From: Phoenix dactylifera
Lineage: Eukaryota > Streptophyta > Magnoliopsida > Arecales > Arecaceae
Direction of reading: 5' to 3'
Assembly: GCF_009389715.1 (NCBI RefSeq)
Contig: NC_052404.1
Span: 1,046,738-1,110,737, forward strand
Length of the DNA: 64,000 bases
Of this stretch, positions 23,263 through 35,117 are shown in pieces (position 1 is the first letter of the stretch; each line of letters opens with the position of its first letter). The notes beneath the pieces are model-generated. The model was given only the letters and a program-made list of their open reading frames with translations. It did not search any database and was not told where the DNA came from. The position numbers were made by a program, and so were the translations under genes.

Positions 23263-23396
23263 TTCAAGTATTGTTAGAAGGGGATCATTTACCTACACAG
23301 ATAGCATGAACTTATGCAATAAAAAAACTATGCAGCCTGACATGTGGCAGATATTCTAGTATGGACTATGGAATTTATGATTCTCTGAACTCCAAC

Positions 23397-24000
23397 CAAG
23401 TTATCAAAAAAGGGGCAAGAATAAGAAGAAAAGAACAGGAAGGCATTGGAGTATGTTAGGGAAGAATGCAGAGGGGTCGCGGAGCTAGGGGAGCTCACTC
23501 CCAACACTCCCGTAACATGCTCATGCTCTTCGCCACCGACCCTGCTCACCCTTTCACCGTTTTCATCTGCCGCTAGGCCTCTGTCGTCATTCGAACACCA
23601 CCCTTTGAAACACTGTTGATGCCCTTGAGAAGCCCTTCCTTGACGCCTGTACTGGTTTGCCCATCTTCACAATTGGCCCCCTCTTCATCGCCGCCCCGAA
23701 GCCTCCCATTGGCCGCGGCATAAAGGATGAAGGCGCCGCCGACACGATAGCCGGTTGTCGAGTGTGGCTAGATCGACACTTGTCAGGGTTGGTGCTGTAC
23801 ATGTCCGGATAGTTGAACTGGGTGCCGGTCGGGGAGGCGGCGACCGAGGAATTGTGAGGGAGGTTGAAGGAGAGGACAAGAGGGGGAGGGAGATATCGCG
23901 GAGGGCGAGAAAGGTTGCGACAGTGTTAAAGTTTGCAGGGTCAAGGGGGCATAGCTGAAGGTGCTGGATACGTTAAAGATGCTAAGGTTGCTAAGAGCGA
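23397..24000. other. GC-richer unassigned segment
   Basis: The segment has higher GC than its surroundings and short open frames on both strands, all broken. It looks like a decayed exon-derived fragment, but I cannot name a family. No splice-consistent gene model could be built. Confidence 0.3.
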
Positions 24001-26044
24001 TGGATATGGTTCTGTTGGCCTAGCTAATCTGGTACACTAGGTATAGAATATAATTAGGGGTTCAAGATTTTTTTTTTAGTTTTTTATTTGATTTACTAGG
24101 TAGAAAATATTATTTTAATCCTTAATTCGCCAAATCAGTAAATTTAAAATTGATGTGCAGTCATGTCACTCTAGAGGATAGACGACATTGAGCTTCGTTT
24201 GCATGATTTTCTGATTTCGTATAATTTCGTAACATTTTGAACTTCATTGTCTTGATTACTAGCACCCTAAAACTTCATAGCACAAAAATACATTTTAACT
24301 AATAATTAATAGTTATCATAATAATATATATTCTGGATACTGTCTATTATTATAATAATATATTTGATTTATAATGACAAATTATTTCATAGAGATTTAA
24401 TTAATATAGTAATTATTGTTATAATACTTTAATAATAATTTAATAATAATTTAATAATATCATTATTTTTTATTATAATTATAAAAATAGTATGATAATT
24501 ATTATAGTATAATGTAGAAAGCCATTAATTGTTACCAAGGGGATAACTTTAGTAGATCATGCTCTAATCTCCGAGCTAAGCGGGCTCACATAACATAAAT
24601 AGAAATAGTATAACAAATAAAAATTGTGTATAGGAATTCAAAAAATTGCTGGATCTTAGCTTAGAGTATTTCAAATATATAAAAATTAAATAGAAACAGT
24701 TTTTGCAATGGCAACTTCAATTGCAGCATTTCTAATTGCAACCTGTAATTGAATTACATGCAATAGAGGTGTAGGCATAGGAACAACCCCGAAAGAAAAC
24801 CGAACAAATAGCAGTAACTCCTAGGGAGCAGCCAAGCTACATTTTCTGAAATATATAAAGGGCACAAATATGAGAGGAATTGTCATGCAATCTACACTCT
24901 ATATTTTACCTCTAGGATCCTCAATCCAGTATCTGTGCCCAATAATAGAGACAGAGGTGCCAGCAACAAGAAATTTAGCTTCTCTTTCTCTTGAAGCTTA
25001 CCAATTTACTGCCCAGAAAAAATGGCAAAGAGGGCAAAAAAACATCAATGCCCTCAGGGAGGCCCTCTTCCAAGAAAAATAACCTTTTAACTCCATTCTT
25101 TTTCCTCCTTCCAGATTAACCAGAGAAGTGCCAAAGCTTGTGAGAAAACATCACGAGTAACATTTTCTCATAAAAGCAAACAAGACAAACATGCTAGTGA
25201 GAGTGGCATTCTCAATCAAATAGCTGTTGTATGATATACTTAAAAATGGTTAGAGCACCCAAAGTGGATGTTCAAATAATTAATGAACATCTCCATCTTT
25301 CAATTATTTTTGGTACATAAAGCAGAAGTACCATCCAAAGTCTTCAAATACAATATTTATATATCGAAGGACATGAAATAAAATAAGGTTCAGAGAAAAC
25401 AATCAACATCACATTACATGCCAAATAACATCTTCTGAAAGGGAGTTAAGCTTATCTCTTCCTAGTGTCCCTTTAAATGCGTAACAACAGCAAAAGCAAA
25501 TCTATCAGGAAGATTCATACAAAGCCACTTGATCATTGAATGTCTGGAAATCTTTGAAAAGTTTATCCAAGGCATAGTATGTCGTTTCTTCTATTACTGG
25601 ATTTAGAATAGCAAGAAGTTCAATGTTGAAATGATCGACAAGAAAGCTGCTTGTACCGTGGACTCTCTTAATTCATCTTGAAGCTAAATTTGCTGCTTAT
25701 CTGACATAGCAAGAGAAAATAAAATGAGAAAAAATGAATGAAAAATTTCAATGTGCATCCCTCCAGCTCCCACTTGACCTCTTATCCCTGAAAAATTCTT
25801 GTCAGAATCATGAATTGGTTCATAATAGTTTATGTGAACAGTGGCTACCATCTAAGGAAGATGCCATTGATTACCTTTAAGAACTGCTTCAGTGAGCATG
25901 GACAAACCGAACTAAAACTTGCCACTAGATTCCCTCAGCAGGAACGAGAATGTGAGGGAACATAAATAATTGTACTCACTAATTTCTATTTCATTTGTGT
26001 GTGTGAGAGAGGTGGGATTGTACCTCGAAAGGACTGAGATGACA
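24001..26044. other. AT-rich intergenic DNA downstream of the NLR gene
   Basis: Simple AT-rich sequence at 24060-24520 contains repeated TTTAATAATAA-like stretches. The rest shows no coding pattern. Its right part probably includes the 3' UTR of the minus-strand NLR, but I cannot place a polyadenylation site. Confidence 0.4.
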
Positions 26045-26537
26045 TTAGACTGTAGATGGTCTTCTAAAGCAAGAAAAGGAAGGAAGGGATGTGCTGAAGT
26101 TGCTCCTCTCAGATAATATTTCGATACTGGGGATGCGTGAGATGAGGTACCAATACGGTCCTCCTCTCTTACACTTTCTCTCGAGGTTGGGGCACCCTTC
26201 AATATTCAGATCCAGAAGGCCGGGGAGTCGTCGTTGCAGACCTTCTGGGAGTGATGAAAGCTGAGGGCATTGCCAAATAGACAGATTCTGAAGGGCAGTA
26301 AGGCCATGCATACCTTCTGGCAGAGATGACAATTTGCTGCAACTGCCGATGCGCAGAGACTTGAGTGCAGCGAGTTGTCCTAGCCCTTGTGGCAAAGATT
26401 TCAAGCCAGGAAGGTTGGTGATAGACATCACCTTGAGTGCTGTTAGGTGCCCCAGATCTACTGGCAGAGAAGTCAGGCTTGGGCAACTCCAAATATAGAT
26501 ATGCTCAAGAGCAGTGGCATGTCGCAGGCATTCCGAC

Positions 26538-26807
26538 AAGGAATTCAATTTAGGGCAGGAGTCTACATCCAGTGATTTGAGGGAAGCAGGCAACTTGGGC
26601 AATTCCAGCAGACCATCACAATCTTCAATATCCAGCTCTTCCAGGTTTGGTAGGAGTGGTAGGCCTTCTGTCAAGGAATTCAATTTGGGGCAGCTGTCAA
26701 CATGCAATGATTTGAGGGAAGCAGGCAACTTGGGCAATTCCAACAGACCATCACAATCTCCAATATCCAGCTCTTCCAAGTTCGGTAGGAGCTCCCCATC
26801 CCCTGAT
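26538..26807 (-). repeat. Duplicated LRR block, 2 x 135 bp
   Basis: Two near-identical 135-bp (45-codon) units start at about 26538 and 26673 on the plus strand. Each encodes NLEELDIxDCDGLLELPKLP and then a CPKLNSL motif. Unequal exchange within the LRR array is the likely origin. The frame is kept. Confidence 0.85.
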
Positions 26808-29225
26808 GATGACGAGGATAATGGCAAAGGTGACGGGCCAACCAACTTCTTGCAATGATAGAGACTTAAGTTCTTCAGTGAGTTCAAGCCACGGAATTCT
26901 GCCTCCGGCCAGTAGACCAGATCATCACAAGAATCCATCCTCAAAGATAGGAGAGAAGTAAGGGAAGAGAGTGTCGTCAGACTACAGATCAAGCCCAACT
27001 GCTTATTAGTAGTTCCCTTCATTTTTAAACTTTGGAGAGATGGTAGCTCTGGCATGGTCATCAAATTTGGGCAATTACTGATCTCAAGCTCAGCAAGATG
27101 AGGGAAAACCAACGGGACCTCTGCAGTTCCTTCAAACTCTGACCACTTCTCTAAGCTCTGCATCGTATGCAACACCAGTCTTTTTAGTGAGGGGAATGCT
27201 CGCACTGTGCCATTACTTGCATTGCCATAGATGGTGCTGCCGTAAATGTGCTTGACGTTATGCATCTTAAACAAGCAGAGAAATTTAAGAGAAGGTAGCT
27301 GCCACAAAGGCGGAAGATGTTGGCATCTTGGACAAGCTCCCAGATGGATTTCAACAACATTTTGCAGCAATACAGTGTCCATCATCCATGTTGGAAAGCT
27401 GCCACCCTCGTAGCGCCATATTGTTAGCAGCTTCAAGCCATCATGAGGTCTAAGGGCTTCCAACACCTCTTCAGCATTTTCTGTTGGCCAAACATCTTCT
27501 CCATAGAATTGATCGGGATTCCACTGAGTCATATCCCAGCATAATATTAATGAGCAAAGGTTAGGCTTCGAGCTAAGATTAGCTTCTTTAGCATCTGCTG
27601 CATCCCTTACATTCCTCAGGTTATACAGCTCTAGAAGGCCACCGAGATTTAAGCTATTCAATTCACCTATACGCCTTCCAGAATCATTGCCTACAATATA
27701 TTTGGTTAATGTTCGCATGCTGCTTAAGTGCCTGATACCTGCTGGCAGCTGCTTCAGACTAGGACATCTGTCAATGTAGAGATGCCTCAGGCTACTCATA
27801 TTTCTCATGTCTTTAGGCAGCTTATGTAGATTCTTGCATCTAGAGAGTTTCAAAGTTTGTAGATTGAAAAGTGTGCTGGTGGCATCCGGTAATGCTTCAA
27901 TAAAACTATAAGAGAGGTCGAGGTATCTCAGATGTTTCAAATATTCAATTGGAATAGGCAGTCGTGTGATAGGACTATAATGTAGATCCAATGCTCTCAA
28001 GGACTTTGGCTTTAATGAATCCGCAGGCATACTAGCGGAGAATCCCCAGCACCGGAGAGTGAGAATATTTGGATAATTATTCAATTGAACTTTCCTAAAT
28101 GTAAACAAGTGACGGGCTTTCGTAGATATATCTTCCTGCCTGGCAGGATCCTGTATGCTAAGGCATTCGTTCCCCATAATGGATTGTGCCAGATCGTGCA
28201 TGAGGTCATGCATCTTGCATGTTGTTACATAATAAAGTTCATGCCTGGATGAAAGAGCACCGTCCTCCTCAGCTTCCTTGATATCCTGAAAGAAAGATCT
28301 CCAAGCCAACTCATTAAAAATCTCTTGCCCTTTGTCCTCCAACGCCTTTCTTCCATCGGATGGAATGAATCCGTTGGCCATCCATAGTTGAATCAACAGA
28401 TCCTTTTGCATCACATAATCCTTGGGAAATATGGCACAAAAAGCAAAGCACTGTTTTAAATGGGAAGGCAAATGACTGTAGCTCAACCTTAGTGCTGCTA
28501 AGATCCTATCTTCAGCGCCCTGCAGATCCCAAATCTCGCTATCCCTCACGGACAACCATTCCCTTTCCTGGCTCTTGGACTGCATTAAGCCCCCCAGTGT
28601 CTTCACTGCCAGAGGCAACCCACCACATTTCTTGACAATTTCCTTGCCGATGTTTACGAGATTTTTAGGCTCTTCTGCTCTCCCTTCAAATGCTTTCTTC
28701 TTAGGCCCTGTTTGGGGGAGCTTTTGGAGGGCCAGAAAGCACTTTCTGGCCCTCCAAAAGTACTTTTAGATGAAAAACTGTGTTTGGTAAATTTTTCAAA
28801 AAGCTGTTTCAGCTTTTGCGGGAAGCTGAAAACAGCTTTTGGGAGGAAGCTCCAATTTGGAGCTTTTGAAAGGAAGCTGTTTCAGCTTTTTCAGAAAGCT
28901 GTATTTTTGACAAAAATGTCCATATTAAAATAACATAATTACATAGTTTGTCCCTTTATAAACCTAAAAATCTGCTGGAGCCAAGAACCCTAACCGTCAA
29001 ACTCCCTTCCATAAGAAAAGGTATTTTTCTTTTCAATTTTTGTATGCATCTCTTGAACCACATTTTAGAAGAAAATTTTTTTAATCCTTTTCCATACCTT
29101 CCAAAATCAATCTATTGTTTTTTTTTTTATCATCAACCTTGCGGCCCACGCTGAGGTCCTCCTCGAGCGTGGACCACGAAGAAGAGCCCCTGGACCGCGG
29201 AAAATTATTTTATGAAAAATTATGG

Positions 29226-29940
29226 GAAATTATTTTATACTAATAATTATAATATTTTATACCTTTATTTTTGTGTTATACTATAAATATAATATCATAT
29301 TATATCATATCATAATACATTAATATGTTATGTTAAATAATTTAATATTATGTTATATTATGGAAAATTAATATATACTAATAATTATAATATTTTATAC
29401 CTTTATTTTTGTATTATACTATAAATATAAGATCATATTATATTATATCATAATACATTAATATGTTATGTTAAATAATTTAATATTATGTTATATTATG
29501 AAAAATTAATTTATACAAATAATTATAATATTTTATAACTTTATTATTATATTATACTATGAATATTATATTATATTACATTACATTATAATACATTAAT
29601 ATGTTATTTTAAATAATTTAATATTATGTTATATTATGGAAAATTAATTTATAATAATAATTATAATATTTTATACCTTTATTATTGTATTATACTATAA
29701 ATATTGTATTATATTACATTACATTATAATACATTAATATTTTTTTAAATAATTTAATATTATGTTATATTATGAGAAATTAATTTATACTAATAATTAT
29801 AATATTTTATACTTTTATTATTGTATTATACTATAAATATAATATATATTATATTATATCATAATACATTAATATGTTATGTTAAATAATTTAATATTAT
29901 GTTATATTACCAAATATTAATTTATTCTAATAATTATATT
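29226..29940. repeat. AT-rich tandem array, about 138 bp x 5
   Basis: TAATAATTATAATATTTTATA recurs at about 29241, 29379, 29517, 29655 and 29791, giving a period of 136-138 bp. The units share a second half with AATACATTAATATGTTATGTT. The array lies inside the Harbinger-like element. Confidence 0.85.
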
Positions 29941-30177
29941 ACTATTATGCTATATTAACATAATATTATTTTATATTACAATAATATTATACTATATCGT
30001 ATATTTATGTATTAATTTATGTTATGTTTTATTATGTTCTGTTGTATAATACTATGCAATGTCCTTTATGGTAATTTTGTCATACAAAAGTACTTTCTTA
30101 GTTTGTTTACCAAACACAAAATAAAGTACAACAGCACTTTACGAATGTAGTTACCAAACAGCAAACAGCTTTTTATA

Positions 30178-30243
30178 ACAGCTCTACTTCAAACAGCTCT
30201 ACTTCCAACAGCTCTACTTCTAACAGCTCTACTGCTAACAGCT
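30178..30243. repeat. 15-bp tandem repeat, 4 copies
   Basis: The unit AACAGCTCTACTTCN is repeated four times just inside the right terminal repeat of the Harbinger-like element. The unit resembles the start of the terminal repeat itself (AACAGCTCCCCC). Confidence 0.85.
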
Positions 30244-31256
30244 CCCCCAAACAGGGCCTTAAACAATGCCCAAGAATCATCCTCAGTCAAACACTCTGGG
30301 CGATAAGGGCCGAGGGTACCCATTATCGACGATGCCCGCTCACTTCGTGTAGTCACAACAATCCTACTCCCTTCTCCACCCGTTTCTAGTAGAGTTTTTA
30401 GCTCAGTCCACTTTGCCTGATCCTCGTTCCAAATGTCATCTAATACAAGTAAGTACCTCTTCCCACTTACAACTTCTCGAAGGCGGCGTTGTAACGAGTC
30501 CATGTCCGATTGGTCGCACTTATCATCTGGGGCTGCTGAAGCTATTATATCTTTAGCAAGTTTTTTAACATCGAACTCATCCGACACAAAGACCCACATT
30601 CGTGGCTCGAAATGTTTCTCCACCGTCTCATCTTTGTAAATCAATTGGGCCAGTGTGGTCTTACCCAAACCCCCCATCCCAACTATGGGAAGGACTGCAA
30701 CATTCCGGTTGTTATCATGATCAAGTAACAACTCCACTATTTTTGCTTTATCTTCCTCCCTGCCGATGACCTCTGACTCATCCACATAGGAGTGGGTTTG
30801 TGGCCTGTCCTTTTGTGGTTGGGTTTTGACCGTGAAACCAAATTTATTTCCCTCATCTACTAGTTTCTCTATTTTTTCAACAATAGCATGCAACTCTCGC
30901 CCCATCTTAAGGCGAAACGAAACTGGATTGCCAAGAGAAAAGAAGCTGCGCACCTTTTTTGTCATGTCGATCTGAATCTCTGCCTTCCGCCGCTTTGCTT
31001 CCACATTGAAGTAATCCAGTATGTCGTCTGCTTCGTAGGCTGCATTCTTCAGTGCTGCCAACCAGCTCTTCACACCCGCTTCCTTGACTTGCCGCTCCTC
31101 TGCATCTCCAAGTCTGTCCAGGATTGCCGACAGCATTCTTTCCAGCTTTTCTAGCTTCTCATGGATGCCCCACATCATTCCAAACTGTTGGAGAACATGG
31201 TCGGTTGCCTTCTCCATCACCACCGGTAGCAAGGCTGAGAAAAGCACGTCAGCCAT

Positions 31257-33879
31257 TACTCCAGGCTCCAAAGAGTCTCTCCGATTGATTTGGGAAGAAG
31301 TGTTGATGAATGGCAAAGAAAGTGACCCAGTGGAAATGCTCTCCCTCTTTCCGCTAGATCTGTAGGTGCTCCGGAAGCTTTCCTTTTTTGTTCTATTCCC
31401 TTCCCTGCTTGATGCGAACAGAAAGGTTAATCAATAGTGGTCCCAACGTCTGTAATCAAGTGCTCTGCATTGTAGTAATTACCCATTATTTCAGTTTATC
31501 TTACCAAACTAAATTACTGTCACGTCAACGAACATTCGGGGCTACCATTACATGATTTTAGGAACGATAATCCGAAGATGTTTGGCTGGGAGAATTATAC
31601 CTAGAATGGGAACGAAAATAGATCACTCTTGTTTTCATTTTTTTTGGTTGCAGAAAATTTTATTTTTATTCCGATTTCAAGAAGAAATAACAATATCTTA
31701 ATTTTTCAAAATGTAATCTAATTTTTTTTTTTAATATTCGGTTTAATTTGTTTTTTGATTTTGATTTCAACGATGAACTAAACCTATCGAAAAATATATT
31801 TATTTTAATTTTTATTTTAATTTTTATTTTATTTTATTTTTGATTTTAATTTTAATTTTATTTTGGATTGGGAACCAAATGCATGTCATCCATGATTACG
31901 CTTCTTCCCGTCGCCTACCAGGAAGAATGACTTCACAACAAAAAAAATAAAATCGAAGGAAGAATATTGCTTGGTGTCTTCTCCTCCCGTCAAGTCTTCA
32001 TGTTTGTTTGTATCAAAAAAAAAAAAAAAAACATTTCTCGTGATACTTGCGGTGTTATTTAAGTCAAGGTGAAAGAGAATCTAAACCACATTTCACTGGA
32101 GTGGCAGCTGGCCCGTCGTTGGATGTCCTTATCACGCAACAGGGAAAGAAATATTCTTTAACAGGTCCCGGTCGTAAAGACGAAGTTTTTAAAAAGAGAA
32201 AGAATATTACTTTATTAAAAAAAGACGAAAGATGCTTGTCTTTACGAAATTTCCGCGAAACTTTCTTTGGCGCTATCATGATAGCTGTCCCTTTAAAATT
32301 CCAACCTACGCGTGGACAAAAATCACAACAATAATTTTGCTGAAGGGACCACAATTCTCGCGTGCCATATGCGTGGAAAACTTTGGCTGTGCACATCCAA
32401 GTGATCCACATCGGCAATGAAGATAATTATCCTTGGGCAGTTATCTTCACTATGGCTAAGTAAATTGAGGTATAGAGATCTATCTGGTTTGCTAAACAAT
32501 GGGCTGTCATAGGGTTGGTTCATGCCTTTTCTTTTGTAGGTTTATTATTACTGTTATCTGATTTTTATTTCTTTGTCTAGGTGAAGGTGAGCATCTTGAA
32601 GAAGAGAGAGATTTAATAATCAAGAAGATTGAAAGACTTTCACATCATAGGGAGCCGCTTAGTAAAAGTGTTTTGTATTTAGATGTTTCTCTGATTTTTT
32701 TATTAGAACAATGATAGCTCTTGTTTGTAAAAGAATTTATGTTGAATTACACCCCCCCTCCCCCCAAGACGAATGGTTTGTCGATGAGGTATTTGTAAAT
32801 TTAATGTGTAACAACCATCAGTCCCCTAATGGGATGTAAGAATGAGAGGATAAGCAGCCTCCTGGAGGCTTGGCTTCTTTTAAAACAAAAACCAAAAGAA
32901 AGAAGAGTATAAATGTTTAAGACTGAGGCCTCAATAGTTCATTAGCAATATATTGGCATGCAACGTAGGTATTGTGATAATCTCTCGAGCTTGAAAAGTG
33001 CAACTCTGCTGCTTTATTATATTGGAAGTGTTGGGTCAATATAACTCAAGAACTTTATGACCATGTTGGGTTCACATATCATCAAGAAGTATGAAGTCTT
33101 ACTTTAGTTGGAAATTTTATGCTCGGCAATTAGTTTTAGCCTGCGGGACAGTATAGTTGAAAACAACACCAGTTAATTCCCTCCCCAGTTGCAGCTAAGC
33201 TATTCTCCCTCCTGCTTCCCTCCCCAATGTCTCGGATAGTAATAAACTTTCTACCACTCCTATTTATTTTACATTTCCTACTATTTGTGTCGGTAATGTT
33301 TCAAATGTTTCCAGTTACCTTAAGTTGCTTATCTGATGGTCTGACATGGTATGCTTTTCTGCATCTCCACTGGTTTCTGCACTCATATCTGTCACTGATA
33401 ATGAATAAGCTAACGAGATTGTTCTATATAGGTTATGTAAGAATAGGCCTTGAATGGGCCGTACTGGGCCTCATTGGAGGCTAACCCCAGTTCACTAGGA
33501 GGCTAACTATTTAATGGATTGATTAACTTTTATTCCTAAAAGCGACATTATAGTTCCTAAGATCATCTTGGACATGCTGAGAAGCACCATTAGTGTTTTG
33601 AGATGATTGTCCATGGTTGGATCATGAAATTGATGAGTAGACAAGGATGGAAAGCAGAGTGTACATGTCAAGATTGGCGTAGATTTTTATTTTTATTTTA
33701 TTTTTTAGGGGGGCCCACTGAGTTATAATCTCTCAATGAGATGATCTAATATTCTACTTACCTGGTTGCTTATGTATATATGTAAAGTTTAACTGATCAA
33801 TAGTCCATTTTTCTTTGGTAAGTGGCTACTTTCAATTTTTTAAAAGAGAGATTGCATAGTGCAACTATAGCTGATCATG
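31257..33879. other. Intergenic region upstream of the NLR gene
   Basis: No supported gene. Low-complexity T-rich sequence with repeated ATTTTTATTTTAATTTT lies at 31780-31870. The segment from about 31570 (TGTTTGGCTGGGAG) to 31895 (TGGGAACCAAATGC) has weakly inverted ends and may be a degenerate MITE. A short hydrophobic frame at 33227-33484 has no recognisable domain. The NLR promoter should lie just above 31256, but I cannot assign a TATA box confidently. Confidence 0.4.
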
Positions 33880-35117
33880 GGCCGGGCTCTGGGCTGAGAC
33901 TCTATTTATTTTTAATTACGCTTCCAGCTGAGCCTATTTAAAATTTAACCTTTTCTCGGCCCAAGCCCGGCCCATAATTAGATTTGGGTGCAACCGTTCT
34001 GGTAAGTATCGTGGAAAGATTGAAAAGTGATAAACGATACTCTATGGAAACTATGTTAATGGACCAATTGACCTCAGAAACTTAAGCTGACATGGGATGC
34101 ATCAACAATAAATATGAGGCTTAATAGCATAATTATCTCATGAAAAGAGCTCATGAATTTGAGTCTTGCAGGCGTCTGAAGATTTCAAGTTGTTGCAAGT
34201 AAGTATTGTTGGATGCGATCATATAAGCATGCTAATTTGAAATAATTTTGGTTGGTACAAGTAATGAGTGATTGCAGATGAGTGTCAAGGGATTCGATTA
34301 GGTAATTTCTAAGTCCGATTTTGATCCATAGTTGACATGTCAGGCTTTGTCCTGCCTCGGCAAGAAAATGCGTTGAAAGCGTTTTTGTATTAATCTACAG
34401 CTTTGATTTTTTTTACAACATTAAAAAATGATATATTCCATTTCTAGCTGTCAGTTTAGTGGTTTGAGAGGGGAGATTTTTGGGATATCATTCTAGCTTG
34501 CATTCTCAGAAGATATTGATTGAAAATAGCAAGGAGATCCTAGGTTTGAATATTCTTTATCAAGATATGGTGCTACAAGTAGAGCTTGAAAAAAACCGTC
34601 TGTACTGAGCATCTCAAGGTCTGTTCGATTGGGACAGTTTAAGCTTGGCTCAATTAGGAAACAAGTCGCCACCAAGGTGGTAGCCCAGTTGGAACGGAGC
34701 GTTTGCTTCCAACCAAGTGGTTCCAGGTTCGAAATGCGCGGGCGTCGATTAAATTCGGGGACCGGATGCCCCACGCCTGGACACGGGGTCTGAAAGCGCT
34801 ACTGGTCGGCTGGTAGCCTAGGTGGTGCCAGGTGTGACGTACTCACACGGAGGGTCGGGTTGGGTAACCGAGCCGGCCCACAGGTGGGGAGGGTATGAGT
34901 AAAATAGGTCGGCGTGCCCAACACACGACTTGGTCTACCCGCATCGAACATTCTCCTGGCAGGGTGGGGGCCCAGTGGTCGGGGCTGCTACGCGGGGGTG
35001 GGCTCCCCCCTTCCTCCCCCCTTCCTCTTTCCTTTAGCAAAAAAAAAAAATAAAAAAAAATTAGGAAACAAGTCGAGCTAAAAGAAATTTTAGAGATCGG
35101 GCTAGTCTGAACAGAGA
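33880..35117. repeat. Third copy of the interspersed repeat, interrupted by a SINE
   Basis: This matches 21239-22041 and contains the same ATTGAAAAGTGATAAAC and TTGTCCTGCCTCGGCAAG blocks. It is interrupted at 34669-35060 by a SINE absent from the other copies, and it leads directly into the complete CACTA element. Confidence 0.8.
34669..35060 (+). mobile_element. tRNA-derived SINE
   Basis: The 392-bp element has an A-box-like TAGCCCAGTTGG and a B-box-like GGTTCGAAATG in the first 80 bp. It ends in an A-rich tail (35040-35060) and is flanked by a 15-bp duplication, TTAGGAAACAAGTCG (34654-34668 and 35061-35075). The paralogous copies near 21990 and 22870 show the empty site, which confirms both ends. 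Confidence 0.92.

Larger units (their letters stand above)
21634..23396. repeat. 890-bp tandem duplication
   Basis: 21634-22523 and about 22524-23396 are direct copies. Each starts TAAATTCTAAGT, runs through a CACTA left terminus (22042 and 22928) with its subterminal array, and ends near TTCTCTAAACTTC or TTCTCTGAACTCC. Scattered substitutions separate the copies. Confidence 0.85.
28704..30258. mobile_element. PIF/Harbinger-like non-autonomous transposon in the NLR gene
   Basis: The 1,555-bp element has perfect 19-bp terminal inverted repeats, GGCCCTGTTTGGGGGAGCT at 28704 and its complement ending at 30258. It is flanked by a TTA duplication (28701-28703 and 30259-30261), the target typical of PIF/Harbinger and Tourist elements. 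No transposase frame is present. The interior has AGCTGAAAACAGCTTTT-like motifs near the left end, an AT-rich 138-bp tandem array in the middle and a 15-bp tandem repeat at the right. A truncated relative lies at 19990-20290. Confidence 0.9.
26045..31256 (-). pseudogene. CC-NBS-LRR (CNL) resistance-type gene split by a transposon
   Basis: This is an intracellular immune-receptor type protein. The canonical start MADVLFSALLP is at 31256; an in-frame ATG at 31316 would add 20 residues. The CC domain has EADDILDYF (75-83). The NB-ARC has P-loop GMGGLGKTT (193-201), kinase-2 LLVLDDIW (269-276) and RNBS-B GSRIVVTTR. The frame meets a 1,555-bp Harbinger-like element at codon 333. Beyond it, GLPLA, RNBS-D CFAFCAIFPKD and MHD (CKMHDLMHD, about 493-501) lead into leucine-rich repeats to TGA near 26045. 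Leaving out the element and one TTA gives 3,654 nt, exactly 1,218 codons including the stop, a normal CNL length. I see no other stop or frameshift. As it stands, translation of the 5' part enters the transposon and stops at 30189. Confidence 0.93.

Noticed and set aside
23587-23958. Short frames in a GC-rich block, considered as a host gene
   Set aside because: Frames are broken on both strands, no family is recognisable, and splice sites do not connect them.
33227-33484. 85-codon hydrophobic frame, considered as a small membrane protein
   Set aside because: No homologous motif, no coding context and AT-rich composition; likely chance.
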